DNA of 46,923 nt from an uncultured Clostridia bacterium (GTDB taxonomy: Bacteria; Bacillota; Clostridia; Oscillospirales; Ruminococcaceae), in NCBI GenBank assembly GCA_945947715.1, contig CAMEYZ010000001.1, forward strand, positions 1-46,923. The letters run 5' to 3'. Shown here in pieces: positions 17,002 through 25,451 of this stretch. A program made the position numbers and the translations under genes. Position 1 is the first letter of the stretch. Every line of letters starts with the position of its first letter. The notes below the pieces were generated by a model. The model was not told where the DNA came from. It did not search any database and was given only the letters and a program-made list of their open reading frames with translations.

Positions 17002-17358
17002 ATGAAAAATAATAAGAGCAATTTCTCAAAATTTATGCTGCTGTGGACGGGAGAGCTTATCTCTTCAATAGGCGGCGGTCTTACAAGCTTTGGTCTGGGC
17101 GTGTATGTTTTCGGCAGGACAGGAAGTGCCGCAAGTATGGCTCTTGTCACTATGCTGGGATTTCTGCCGACGCTGCTGCTAAGTGTGCCTGCCGGAGTTC
17201 TTGCCGACAGACACGACAGGCGGCTGCTTATGATGATAGGCGACGGCTTTTCTGCACTTGGTATCCTTTATATAGTTTATTCTCCGGGACATTTATTTCC
17301 ATGGCTTAGCGCCGTCAAGCCAGCCCTGTTTCTCCCAATACTCCTTTTCGGAGGGTGA
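17002..17358 (+). pseudogene. MFS efflux transporter, truncated
   Basis: Begins like a complete MFS drug exporter. AAAGGGGG precedes the ATG, the first helices follow, and the loop 2-3 motif 'GVLADRHDRRLLMM' (GxLaDrxxrr type) is at about residues 69-83. Similarity ends near residue 95 ('LYIVYSPG'). The next 20 residues are the reverse strand of the oxidoreductase gene, and the frame stops after 118 residues, whereas the family is about 400. A deletion or rearrangement near 17290 has joined two unrelated 3' ends. A 118-residue fragment cannot be a working pump. Confidence 0.82.
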
Positions 17359-18023
17359 AGCTCCCCAGTTGGCTTTTTGCATACTGCATCCAAGCAAGAA
17401 GCTTGCCCTTGTTCTTATGCCGATATGTATCCTTTTATTCTTTGATAAGCGCACTCCCAGTCTGTGCATATCCTTGTTTATCTTCTGCTTTATTTTATCT
17501 GGGACCATGCCCCAGTTCATTGCCTGCACCTGTATGCCATATTGAATGACTTCGGGAATACACCAATTCCGCAGATTATCCGCCACAAGCCTTGCCGCCT
17601 TTTTTGCCCCCATACCTGCTGCAGTCGAAATGACCACTGCACGTTTGCTGAACATTTCTTTATATGGCTTATGGGACATCCAGTTGGTGAAAAAAAATCA
17701 AGGAACGCCTTCATCGGCGCGCTTGGCATCATACAATAATTCGGTGTTGTCAATATAAGAAGGTCAGCTGTCAGTATCGCATCATCTATTCTTTTCTTTT
17801 CCTCCCAATAGGGACATTTATCTCTTCCCTCAATGCACCTGTAGCACCCAAGGCAAAAATGGTCCAGATCTCTCGGCAGGAAAAATTCCTCAACCTCCTT
17901 TTCGCAGGTGATATTATTTATAAGAGTATTTGCCACATTCCATGTGCTTCCTTTGTGATTCTGACCATGTATCATTACAATTTTCATATTGATATCGCCA
18001 CCCTTTCCCAGCAAATCACTCAT
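17293..18023 (-). pseudogene. Flavodoxin-like NAD(P)H oxidoreductase, frameshifted
   Basis: Two overlapping minus-strand frames form one protein. The first gives 'MKIVMIHGQNHKGSTWNVA' (flavin phosphate-binding loop type) and 'CLGCYRCIEG'. The second, starting at 'MSHKPYKEMFSKRAVVIST', gives the C-terminal half to 'GWLDGAKPWK'. The break is at the T8 run (plus-strand A8 at 17690-17697). A ninth T would restore 'DFFFTNWMSHKP' and an uninterrupted 243-residue protein from ATG 18023, which has GGAGG 8 bases upstream. ATG 17987 ('MKIV...') is an alternative start. Real frameshift, phase-variable tract and sequencing error are all possible. The 3' end overlaps the MFS stub antisense. Confidence 0.82.
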
Positions 18024-18097
18024 TTTCGAAACCTCCGTTATAATGTCATTCCAAACAGCTTCTGTTAGGTTTTCTCTTCTGTATAAATAGATGGTGC

Positions 18098-18150
18098 TTG
18101 ACAAAACAATAATAATTCATTATAATTTAATTGAAAGCGAACGTTAGCTT
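18098..18150 (+). promoter_or_regulatory. Promoter and operator of the second tetR
   Basis: TTGACA (18098-18103), 17-base spacer, TATAAT (18121-18126). AAGCGAACGTTAGCTT (18135-18150) is a near-perfect 16-bp palindrome covering the expected +1. This is an autorepression arrangement. The divergent oxidoreductase gene starts about 110 bases away and may be controlled from the same site. Confidence 0.78.
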
Positions 18151-18169
18151 ATGCAAGGAGAAATGTATC

Positions 18170-18775
18170 ATGGAAAAAATACCAACTAAAGACAGGATAT
18201 TAGATTCGGCGCTTACTCTGTTTTCCGAAAGAGGCTATGACGGTGTGGGAGTTGACCTTATTGCAGAAAATGCGGGGATAAAGGGCCCGTCCCTTTATAA
18301 GCATTTCAAGGGCAAGGAGGATATACTGGACTCGCTTATCGAAAAGGTTGAAAGCTACTATCAGGACAATTTCGGTTCGGTTTTAAGTCCTGGAAAAATC
18401 CCGGGCTCAATGGACGAGCTGATAACCTTGTCGCTTAAAAGGATAGAGTTTACTCTCCATGACCCAATGATAAAAAAGGTCAGAAGAATGCTTACTATGG
18501 AGCAGTTTCGAAATCATCGGATTGCACTGCTTACCACAAAGTACAACATCGACAGCGTACAGGAAATATATCATAAGCTATTTCAGGCGATGATGGACAA
18601 CGGTATTATGAGAAAAACTGACCCTGCATTGCTTGCGATGTCCTTTGCAGCGCCCGTTTCGCTCCTTATCCAGATGTGCGACCGTGAGCCGGAACGGGAG
18701 CAGGAGGCTATGGAACGTGCTAAAGAATATTTCCGCTATTTTGCAGATGAATATGATGTGAAAACCAAACAGTAA
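18170..18775 (+). CDS. TetR family regulator (downstream)
   Basis: 201 residues from ATG 18170, preceded by AAGGAG. A longer frame back to TTG 18131 would begin inside the operator and is rejected. The HTH at about 8-53 contains 'ALTLFSERGYDGVGVDLIA' and 'GPSLYKHFKGKEDIL'; the rest is a helical ligand domain. It is divergent from the flavodoxin-like oxidoreductase and has a palindromic operator at its own promoter. A second similar operator lies downstream at 18843-18858, over a promoter aimed back at this gene. Confidence 0.9.
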   Translation: MEKIPTKDRILDSALTLFSERGYDGVGVDLIAENAGIKGPSLYKHFKGKEDILDSLIEKVESYYQDNFGSVLSPGKIPGSMDELITLSLKRIEFTLHDPMIKKVRRMLTMEQFRNHRIALLTTKYNIDSVQEIYHKLFQAMMDNGIMRKTDPALLAMSFAAPVSLLIQMCDREPEREQEAMERAKEYFRYFADEYDVKTKQ

Positions 18776-18841
18776 TAAGGATTGCCTTATACGCTTTTAT
18801 TTACCCCCTCGATTTGTAATTACGATGATTTCCTGCCACGT

Positions 18842-18893
18842 AAAGCTAACGAACGTTTTCTTTTATTATACCACCGTATTCTTATCCTGTCAA
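18842..18893 (-). promoter_or_regulatory. Orphan promoter with TetR-type operator
   Basis: Minus strand: TTGACA (18893-18888), 17-base spacer, TATAAT (18870-18865), then AAGCTAACGAACGTTT (18843-18858, plus-strand reading) over the expected +1. It matches the reverse complement of the operator at 18135-18150 at 13 of 16 positions. A GAGGGGG ribosome-site-like sequence follows at about 18806-18812, but no ORF does: transcripts would run antisense into tetR. It looks like the surviving control region of a deleted target gene. Confidence 0.65.
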
Positions 18894-18996
18894 TAAAAAA
18901 ATTAGTGATTATATATCTACTTATTTTTAGCGTGAGGCTGTCACACTACAACGGATAATTTTCAAATGTTATCTTCTGATTGTAATAGAGAAAACT

Positions 18997-19042
18997 CGAA
19001 AAAGGTAAGAGGCTGCTGCAGAATATCCTGCAACAGCCCCTC
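18997..19042 (-). terminator. Terminator after the GH5 gene
   Basis: GAGGCTGCTGCAG (19009-19021) pairs imperfectly with CTGCAACAGCCCCTC (19028-19042). On the minus strand a CTTTTTCG run follows. It lies 25 bases past the GH5 stop. Confidence 0.7.
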
Positions 19043-19066
19043 ATAGGAAAAATCAAAAGGTCAGTA

Positions 19067-20023
19067 TCATAAATATTTTATTAGCTCGCTTCTTACGCTG
19101 TCCATTCTGTTGTCAGAAAGTCCGAAATTCATTTCCTTGTAGCTCCATGTCGCACGGGAAATTCCCAGCTTTTCAAAGGCGCCATTTATCGCTTTGTACC
19201 ATTTCAGAACGTCCTCAGGACGAGCATTTTCGATAACGCCGTATTCTCCGCAGTAGAGAACAGTTCCGTTTTTCTTTGCAGCTTCATAGGCGCGGCTGAA
19301 TCTTTCGATGAAAAACTCGGGAGTTACAGGAGGCTCGCACTGGTCGAAGCTCATGCGGAAAGAGGTGTCCATTCCCTCGTACCAGTATGCTCCCTGATGT
19401 GTGAAGTTCATCGGGTCGTAGCAGTGGAAGTTGTATACCACCTTATCATCATATGGTGCATCAAGATCGGGAACAGCATCGGGGCTGTTCTGCCAGTAGC
19501 CGCCTACCAGTATCACCGTATCGGGAGCATATTTACGGATACGTTCGATACAGTTGCGGGCTATTCCATTCCATATTGGTCCGAAGCTTTGCTCGGTGAC
19601 CTCGTTTAAAAGCTCAAAGGCAATGGTTCCGTCACTTACAGCATAGCGCTCTGCAAGCTTCTCCCACAGTTTGTAAAACCGCTCCCACAGCAGCGGACTA
19701 TCAAAGAATCCGCTTTCATTTTCGCCCTTGTCAAAGGAGTAGCCTGCGGTCTTGTGCAGGTCTATGATGATATTAAGACCTGCGCTTCTGCACCATTTTA
19801 TTGCATTGTCAATATAGGTGAAGCCCTTTTCGATATAATTGCCCTTTTCGTCCTCGATAAGCTCATAATCTATGGGCAGACGGACATGATCTGCCTGCCA
19901 TGAGGCTATTTTTTTTATGTCCTTCTCTGTGATGAAGCTGTCATAATGCTCATAGGTATGCTCGCACTGAGACAGCCAGCCGCCGAGATTTACTCCCTTT
20001 TTAAAGCCTGTAAAATTATTCAT
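19067..20023 (-). CDS. Glycoside hydrolase family 5 (beta-glucanase type)
   Basis: 318 residues, single catalytic TIM barrel, no signal peptide, so cytoplasmic. Family landmarks: 'GVNLGGWL' at the N-terminus, R48, H90, 'FELLNE' with acid/base E141, H200 and Y202, nucleophile E260 in 'YCGEYG', W293. These fit cellulase or beta-glucosidic endo/exo enzymes. Being intracellular, it probably cleaves imported gluco-oligosaccharides. It follows the sugar-binding lipoprotein gene by 18 bases in the same operon. The exact substrate cannot be read from sequence. Confidence 0.88.
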   Translation of the reverse strand: MNNFTGFKKGVNLGGWLSQCEHTYEHYDSFITEKDIKKIASWQADHVRLPIDYELIEDEKGNYIEKGFTYIDNAIKWCRSAGLNIIIDLHKTAGYSFDKGENESGFFDSPLLWERFYKLWEKLAERYAVSDGTIAFELLNEVTEQSFGPIWNGIARNCIERIRKYAPDTVILVGGYWQNSPDAVPDLDAPYDDKVVYNFHCYDPMNFTHQGAYWYEGMDTSFRMSFDQCEPPVTPEFFIERFSRAYEAAKKNGTVLYCGEYGVIENARPEDVLKWYKAINGAFEKLGISRATWSYKEMNFGLSDNRMDSVRSELIKYL

Positions 20024-20041
20024 TCGATTATCCTTTCGTTC

Positions 20042-21454
20042 TTAGAAATTTTCCTCTATCTGCTTATTAAGCTCGTCCACTGTCTGCTGGGTAAGACCTA
20101 TCATGTTTTCTCTTGTTACCGCCCAGTCAGAGCCATTGAAGGAAGCCTGCTTCAGACCGTCGTCAACAATAGCTGCAACGTCGGCGGGAAGTCCCATATG
20201 TAAGCTTACCACAGGATTTTCATCGGTCATTGCTCTTACAGTGTACCACATTTCAAACATTTCGTCGGTCCAGCCGTAATCCTCGCGGTACTGCTTTTCG
20301 GTGATTGCCAATGCGCTTTCGTCCTTTTCAGCGATGAGCTTGCACTTGATGAAGGCTGCAGCTCCCTCGGGGTTAAGTGCGCCCTTGCAGAGAGCATATG
20401 CGTCCATGTTTGCGGGGAGGTAATACTTGTCAGCCTCGGGGTCCTTAGGCATGGGAACGAACATTATCTCATCAGGCTTGCCGAACTTGGAGAGATCTGC
20501 TTCCCACAGCGCCCATGTTGCGCAGGGCCAGAACAGGGTCTTGCCCTCGCTTATTCTCTGAGGCTGCTCGGTCCAGTCGTATTCAGCCTTTGGAAGAGGA
20601 AGATCGTCCTTTTTCAGATTATACATGAAGTTTTCCGCACGCTCCACCTCTGCGGATGCGAGATTATTTTTAACGAGGCCGTTTTCCATGCTTATGGGAG
20701 CAACGCCTGTTGTAAGAATGAACTGAGTCTCGAAATACCAGCTGTCATATGCGAACTTGTCATCGTCACGGTTGCAGTATTCAAGGCACATTTCTCTGAA
20801 GGTATCCCATGTCCAGTTGCCCTCGGCAAGAAGCTCAGCAGGGTCAGCAAGACCGTTTTCCTCGATGGTCTTCTTGTTGTATATCATAAGGCACTTGGAA
20901 TCTGTGGCAACGGGAGCAACATAATGCTTTCCTCCGAGAACATGGGCTTCGGCAAGCTTTTTCGTACCCTCAGTCCACAGGTCGCTGTCAAAATCAAGAT
21001 AATCGTCAAAGGGCTGGAACATTCCGTCAACGACCTTGCTGGGGAAGGTGTCAAATTCCTGGGCAGGGAACAGGTCGGGAGATGTGCCGCCGAGAACATT
21101 GGTGGAAAGGTCGCTGTAGCGGTTTTCCCATGTGGTGGGTATCCACTCCACGCTTCCGCCGTACTTGGACTCGAAAAGCTCCAGTGCGAACATTTTCGGC
21201 TTGCCCTTGTCGGGGTTGATGTCATAGGTTGCAAGCCATCTTATCTTGCCGTTTTCAAGCTTTTCGTCCTCGCCGATGTCAACCTCCGCAACAGCTGCCT
21301 TGTCCTCCTCGTCGAGCTCCTTGGGAGCGGTGGTCGCCGAGGTCTCGGTGGGAGCTTCGGACACGGACTGCTCGGAGCTGCTTCCACATGCTGTCATTGA
21401 GCCGATAAGTGCGAGGGCTGCTGCAAATGCGATTGATCTTTTTACGTTTTTCAT
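20042..21454 (-). CDS. Extracellular sugar-binding lipoprotein (ABC family 1)
   Basis: 470 residues. A lipoprotein signal peptide with lipobox MTAC puts the acylated Cys at 23, followed by a Ser/Thr/Glu-rich tether and a solute-binding fold ('NRYSDLSTNVLGGTSPDLFPAQ', 'EGNWTWDTFREMC'). These bind oligosaccharides and hand them to an ABC permease, but no permease gene is in this locus, so it must rely on permeases elsewhere. It is in an operon with the GH5 enzyme and divergent from an AraC regulator, which suggests beta-glucan fragments as ligand. Confidence 0.88.
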   Translation of the reverse strand: MKNVKRSIAFAAALALIGSMTACGSSSEQSVSEAPTETSATTAPKELDEEDKAAVAEVDIGEDEKLENGKIRWLATYDINPDKGKPKMFALELFESKYGGSVEWIPTTWENRYSDLSTNVLGGTSPDLFPAQEFDTFPSKVVDGMFQPFDDYLDFDSDLWTEGTKKLAEAHVLGGKHYVAPVATDSKCLMIYNKKTIEENGLADPAELLAEGNWTWDTFREMCLEYCNRDDDKFAYDSWYFETQFILTTGVAPISMENGLVKNNLASAEVERAENFMYNLKKDDLPLPKAEYDWTEQPQRISEGKTLFWPCATWALWEADLSKFGKPDEIMFVPMPKDPEADKYYLPANMDAYALCKGALNPEGAAAFIKCKLIAEKDESALAITEKQYREDYGWTDEMFEMWYTVRAMTDENPVVSLHMGLPADVAAIVDDGLKQASFNGSDWAVTRENMIGLTQQTVDELNKQIEENF

Positions 21455-21612
21455 AATATCTTCTCCTTACATGGTGATGTATTTGCCGTGTTATTGTACT
21501 TATAATTTACCATACCCCAAAGGAAATCTATATTAATTTTTTGCTTTTTATATCAAAACTTTGTTGCAATTTTGTTTTCTATGGTGTATAATGTGATTAA
21601 GGAGATGATACT

Positions 21613-22374
21613 ATGCCCCAATCGGAAAAGGAGCTCACCTACAAAGCCTTTCTGAATAGAGAATATGCCTTCAGACATTCTCCCTTTGAAAAGGAGTTTG
21701 AGTTCTACGACTGCGTAAAAAGCGGTGATACTGAGGGAGTAAAGCGTCTTATGACCCCTCTGGGAGGCAGCGGTACAGGTGTGCTGTCCGAGGACCCTAT
21801 GCGTAATCTCAGGTATCATTTTATCGTCACCGTTGCCATGATAACACGCTTCTGCGTTGAGGGCGGCATGGAAATGGAAAGTGCATATACTCTCAGCGAT
21901 TTATACATCTTAAAAGCGGATAAATGCACAACGCCCGAGGAGATACATGCTCTGCACAGTGAGGCTATCATGGATTTTACTGTGCAGATGAACAGGATAG
22001 CTCACGGGACAATATATTCCAAGCCCGTTATTATGACCATGGATTACATATATGATAATCTTCACTCGAAGATATCTGAAAAGGATATAGCCGAATATGT
22101 GGCGCTGAGCACTTCCTATCTGTCGCGACTTTTCCGCAGAGAGGTGGGCGTGACCATAAGCACATATATAGCTGTAAAGCGTGTGGAAACTGCGCAGAAT
22201 ATGCTGAAATATTCGGATTATTCTCCGCTGGATATCGGGAATTATCTGGCCTTTAACTCACACAGCCATTTTATCAGCACCTTTAAAAAATATACGGGCA
22301 TGACTCCCAATGAATTTCGAAAAAAATATTTCCGCTCTAACTGGGGAGATGAAGCTCACAAAAGGTCAAAATGA
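21613..22374 (+). CDS. AraC family regulator of the beta-glucan locus
   Basis: 253 residues. The C-terminal 105 residues are the double helix-turn-helix of AraC/XylS proteins ('ALSTSYLSRLFRREVGVT', 'AFNSHSHFISTFKKYTGMTP'). The N-terminal half is helical and not a cupin. It contains 'DPMRNLRYHFIVTVAMITRFCVEGG', a layout I associate with Clostridia AraC regulators whose ligand is not known. AAGGAG precedes the ATG and TATAAT lies about 25 bases upstream. It sits between the binding-protein/GH5 operon (divergent) and GH16 (co-directional), so it probably activates both. Confidence 0.88.
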   Translation: MPQSEKELTYKAFLNREYAFRHSPFEKEFEFYDCVKSGDTEGVKRLMTPLGGSGTGVLSEDPMRNLRYHFIVTVAMITRFCVEGGMEMESAYTLSDLYILKADKCTTPEEIHALHSEAIMDFTVQMNRIAHGTIYSKPVIMTMDYIYDNLHSKISEKDIAEYVALSTSYLSRLFRREVGVTISTYIAVKRVETAQNMLKYSDYSPLDIGNYLAFNSHSHFISTFKKYTGMTPNEFRKKYFRSNWGDEAHKRSK

Positions 22375-22462
22375 CGATGTGAAAATCAAAATTATGATAT
22401 ACGAATTTCTTGAAAAAAGGTATACTATGTGAAAAGAAAATAGTTGAATCGGAGGAATTATT

Positions 22463-23239
22463 ATGGATAAAAGAAGGATCATCGCAGCGTTTCTTGCAGC
22501 AGCTTCATGTGCGGCAGTGCTCTGCTCCTGCGGAGAAAAGTCCGAAAAGCCGCAGGTCATCGAAGCTACTTCATCTGCAGAAATCGAGGATATTTCAGAT
22601 GTAACCTTTACAAATGGCAGCTCATCATTGTTCGAGCCTGCGGACGGTTGGTGCAATGGCAGCATGTTTAACGTAACATGGCGCAAGGAAAACTGCACAT
22701 TTGAAAATGGAAAAATGCAGCTGATCATCGACACTGACTCAAAGGCAGGAACTGTTCCATATTCGGGAGGAGAGTACCGCTCAAAGGATTTTTATGGCTA
22801 TGGCCGCTATGAGGTCAGTATGAAGGCTATCAAAAATGACGGTGTGGTGTCCTCGTTCTTTACATATACGGGGCCTTCGGACAACAATCCCTGGGACGAG
22901 ATAGATATTGAGATTCTGGGCAAGGATACCACCAAGGTACAGTTCAACTACTTCACAAATGGTGTGGGAAATCATGAATATCTGTATGACCTGGGCTTTG
23001 ATTCCTCGGAGGATTTTCACAGCTACGCCTTTGAATGGCACAAGGACAGCATCTCATGGTTTGTGGACGGTGAGGAGGTTTATTCCGTCTCGGAGAATAT
23101 CCCTGTGACCGAAAGTAAGATAATGATGAACGCATGGTGCGGCACAGGTGTGGACGGCTGGCTGAGTGCCTTTGATGACAGCAGTCTCCCTCTCACTGCC
23201 GAATATGAAAGAATATCATTTACGCCCTTTGATGAATGA
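22463..23239 (+). CDS. GH16 lichenase-type beta-glucanase, lipoprotein
   Basis: 258 residues. A lipoprotein signal with C23 (LCSC) anchors it to the outer face of the membrane. The jelly-roll catalytic domain carries the GH16 signature DEIDIEILG, with E146 nucleophile, D148 and acid/base E150. The DEIDIEFLG-like form is that of 1,3-1,4-beta-glucanases (EC 3.2.1.73). 'SGGEYRSKDFYGYGRYEVSMK' is the usual first sheet. It would release oligosaccharides from mixed-linkage glucan for the binding protein and GH5. GGAGG lies 8 bases before the ATG. Confidence 0.92.
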   Translation: MDKRRIIAAFLAAASCAAVLCSCGEKSEKPQVIEATSSAEIEDISDVTFTNGSSSLFEPADGWCNGSMFNVTWRKENCTFENGKMQLIIDTDSKAGTVPYSGGEYRSKDFYGYGRYEVSMKAIKNDGVVSSFFTYTGPSDNNPWDEIDIEILGKDTTKVQFNYFTNGVGNHEYLYDLGFDSSEDFHSYAFEWHKDSISWFVDGEEVYSVSENIPVTESKIMMNAWCGTGVDGWLSAFDDSSLPLTAEYERISFTPFDE

Positions 23240-23257
23240 GTTGGAGTGCGGATAAAA

Positions 23258-23296
23258 AATGAAGGCGTATCGAAAAAAGGACGATACGCCTTCATT
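23258..23296. terminator. Terminator between GH16 and the RHH gene
   Basis: AATGAAGGCGTATCG (23258-23272) pairs perfectly with CGATACGCCTTCATT (23282-23296). AT-rich flanks. It serves two convergent genes. Confidence 0.85.
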
Positions 23297-23301
23297 GATA
23301 A

Positions 23302-23514
23302 TTATTTTTCTGCGTGAAGCCTTTCCAGCTCAGCTGAATATTCATCAAGCCTTTCCATGACGAATTTTTTGAGAATAGCAGCGGGAGTGGTGTTATGAGC
23401 GGTGCAGTATTCTTTGAATAGCTCTGCGTCCTCTCTGCGCAGGCGGCAGGTCACAGAGCGCATATTTTCCTTATCCCACTTGCGGGCATATTGCTTTTGC
23501 TTTTCGGATACCAT
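23302..23514 (-). CDS. Small ribbon-helix-helix-like protein
   Basis: 70 residues, basic. The pattern strand ('MRSVTCRLRRED'), helix ('AELFKEYCTAHN'), turn ('TTPAA'), helix ('ILKKFVMERLDEY') fits the MetJ/Arc/CopG fold, so a DNA-binding role is likely. AAAGGAG precedes the ATG. It follows the alpha/beta hydrolase by 21 bases and shares its transcript. No toxin partner is adjacent, so an antitoxin role is not supported. Confidence 0.7.
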   Translation of the reverse strand: MVSEKQKQYARKWDKENMRSVTCRLRREDAELFKEYCTAHNTTPAAILKKFVMERLDEYSAELERLHAEK

Positions 23515-23535
23515 ATTTTTATGCTCCTTTGATGC

Positions 23536-24135
23536 TCAGATGATAGCTTTTAACCAGTTATCGAGAAAAGCAAGCTGTTCTTCTGTATGAAACCAATGCT
23601 CTCCATTTTCCATAACCGTTAATGATGAATTGGTTGCTCCGGCAAATCCGGATACAGTTTCGTATGAGGTCAGGCTGTCCTTCCCGGCGTACAGAATATC
23701 AGTTTTTGTATTCCATACTATCGGATTGGCTCTGACATAGCACAGATAATCCCAGGATAACGTTTCTCCGAATGAGGTCTTTATCTCCTGCTTATCCTGA
23801 AGCTCCTGTTTTGTCACTCCGGCCCACAGCATCATATCTGAAATTAGCCTTTCCATATTTACAATGGGAGAAATGAAAAATGCTCTTTCAAGCTCCTTAT
23901 CAGATAAAGCATTCATAGTGAAGTATGCGCCTATACTGTTTGCAATGATGATAACAGAGTCATATTTGCTGTGCAGCAGCTCATACTCAGCACGGAGCTC
24001 TTCTCTTGTTTCCCACGGAGTAAAGGTCTTGTAGTCAAGTCCAAGGACATCACAGTCTGTAAAAAATTTTTTGTAGCGTTCAGCTTCCTGTGCATTTCCG
24101 CCCTTTCCGTGTATGTATAATACCACTTTTGACAA
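23536..24135 (-). CDS. Alpha/beta-hydrolase fold protein
   Basis: About 199 residues. N-terminal 'VVLYIHGKGGNAQEA' is the oxyanion-hole strand, 'ANSIGAYF' the nucleophile elbow (Ser), with an Asp in 'YAGKDSLT' and the final His in 'ENGEHWFH', giving a complete Ser-Asp-His triad. Cytoplasmic, substrate unknown. The start is uncertain: TTG 24135 is well spaced behind AAAAGAG, while GTG 24144 extends the frame by three codons but overlaps that site. Confidence 0.8.
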   Translation of the reverse strand: MSKVVLYIHGKGGNAQEAERYKKFFTDCDVLGLDYKTFTPWETREELRAEYELLHSKYDSVIIIANSIGAYFTMNALSDKELERAFFISPIVNMERLISDMMLWAGVTKQELQDKQEIKTSFGETLSWDYLCYVRANPIVWNTKTDILYAGKDSLTSYETVSGFAGATNSSLTVMENGEHWFHTEEQLAFLDNWLKAII

Positions 24136-24365
24136 TGCAATCACTCTTTTCTACATAGGATAAATATTCACATAAACAGTATACCACACATTTGATACTG
24201 TTGATAGTATTACATTGTACAAACTTATACGCAATAGTTTGTGGAAAATTGATATTACAGAATGCTGAGCAAGTGATAGCTTTTAGGAGTAATCTATTTC
24301 AGCAAAAAAAATCGAGAAATATTTTTCGGAATGAAGTATACTGAGATCATTGGGAGGGATGAAGA

Positions 24366-25259
24366 GTGAACGAGATCGTAAAAGCTGTTCAGCGAATGCA
24401 GGACTGCATTTCAGAGCATATCAACGAGAAAATAACCATGGCGGAGCTTGCCCGTGCGGCAATGTTTTCTCCGTGGTATTCATATCGTATATTCAAGGAG
24501 CAGACGGGGCTTACTCCTTCGGATTATATCCGAAGGCTGAGACTCTCACGCTCGGCGATGCGGCTAAAAAACGAGGACGTCCGAGTCGCGGATATTGCTT
24601 TTGAGATGGGCTTCGGAAGCGTGGACGGCTATCAGAGAGCGTTTCTGCGTGAGTTCGGCTGTAATCCGAAGGAATACGCAAAAAATCCTGTCCCGATAAC
24701 GTTATTTATTCCCTATGGAGTGAAGTTCAGAGAGCTGAGAAAGGAGTCTGATAGTATGGAAAATGTCAGAAATGTATTTATTCAGGTGATACACAAGCCT
24801 GAAAGAAAGGCTGTTATCAAGCGGGGAGTTAAGGCGGAGGATTATTTTGAATACTGCGAAGAGGTGGGCTGCGATGTGTGGGGACTGCTTATGAGCATGG
24901 ATTCTCTATGCGGTGAGCCTGTCTGCATGTGGCTTCCGGAGAAATTCCGCAAAAACGGTACGTCAGTATATGTTCAGGGAGTCGAAGTACCGAAGGATTT
25001 TGACGGTACAGTTCCTGAGGGCTTTGATGTGATAACCCTTCCTGAGTGCGATTATCTCATGTTTCAGGGTGAGCCCTTTGAAGAGGAGGAATACTGCAAT
25101 GCAATAACAGCAGTTCAGCAGTCAATGGATAACTATTCTCCTGAGCTTATCGGATATGAATGGGACGACGCGAATCCCCGCATACAGCTTGAACCTATTG
25201 GAGAACGGGGATATATCGAGCTGAAAGCGGTCCGCCGCAGAAATAAAATACCTGAATAA
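24366..25259 (+). CDS. AraC regulator with GyrI-like effector domain
   Basis: 297 residues from a GTG start behind GGGAGGG. Residues about 8-106 are the AraC DNA-binding domain, here N-terminal ('MAELARAAMFSPWYSYRIFKE', 'AFEMGFGSVDGYQRAFLREFG'). Residues about 125-295 are a GyrI-like small-molecule-binding domain ('FIQVIHKPERKAVIKRGVK'). This order is typical of Rob/SoxS-like multidrug or stress regulators. No target is obvious next to it; a terminator closes the gene. Confidence 0.88.
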   Translation: MNEIVKAVQRMQDCISEHINEKITMAELARAAMFSPWYSYRIFKEQTGLTPSDYIRRLRLSRSAMRLKNEDVRVADIAFEMGFGSVDGYQRAFLREFGCNPKEYAKNPVPITLFIPYGVKFRELRKESDSMENVRNVFIQVIHKPERKAVIKRGVKAEDYFEYCEEVGCDVWGLLMSMDSLCGEPVCMWLPEKFRKNGTSVYVQGVEVPKDFDGTVPEGFDVITLPECDYLMFQGEPFEEEEYCNAITAVQQSMDNYSPELIGYEWDDANPRIQLEPIGERGYIELKAVRRRNKIPE

Positions 25260-25269
25260 CTCTATGAAC

Positions 25270-25301
25270 GGGGCCTTTGAGAGATCAAAGGCTCCTTTTT
25301 T
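25270..25301 (+). terminator. Terminator after AraC-GyrI
   Basis: GGGCCTTTGA (25271-25280) with TCAAAGGCTCC (25285-25295), then TTTTTTG. Separates the regulator from the following gene cluster. Confidence 0.85.
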
Positions 25302-25368
25302 GTTGATGATTTATGGGATAGCATAGCCTGTTGACTGTGGACATACAGTCATCAGATTTTTTTCAGAT

Positions 25369-25397
25369 TTGAAAAAAAATCACGCGGACGGTATGGT
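25369..25397 (+). promoter_or_regulatory. Possible promoter of the AAA+/RNA-ligase cluster
   Basis: TTGAAA (25369-25374), 17-base spacer, TATGGT (25392-25397), about 55 bases before the first gene. The -10 is weak and TATTAT nearby is an alternative. No clear operator is seen. Confidence 0.35.
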
Positions 25398-25451
25398 ATT
25401 ATTATTTCAGCAAAGAAATATGGCAGAGAATAATTCATGGAGGTCGGTCCG

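Noticed and set aside
18131..18169. TTG-started N-terminal extension of the second TetR
   Set aside because: The extension is the operator sequence; the ATG at 18170 has AAGGAG correctly placed.
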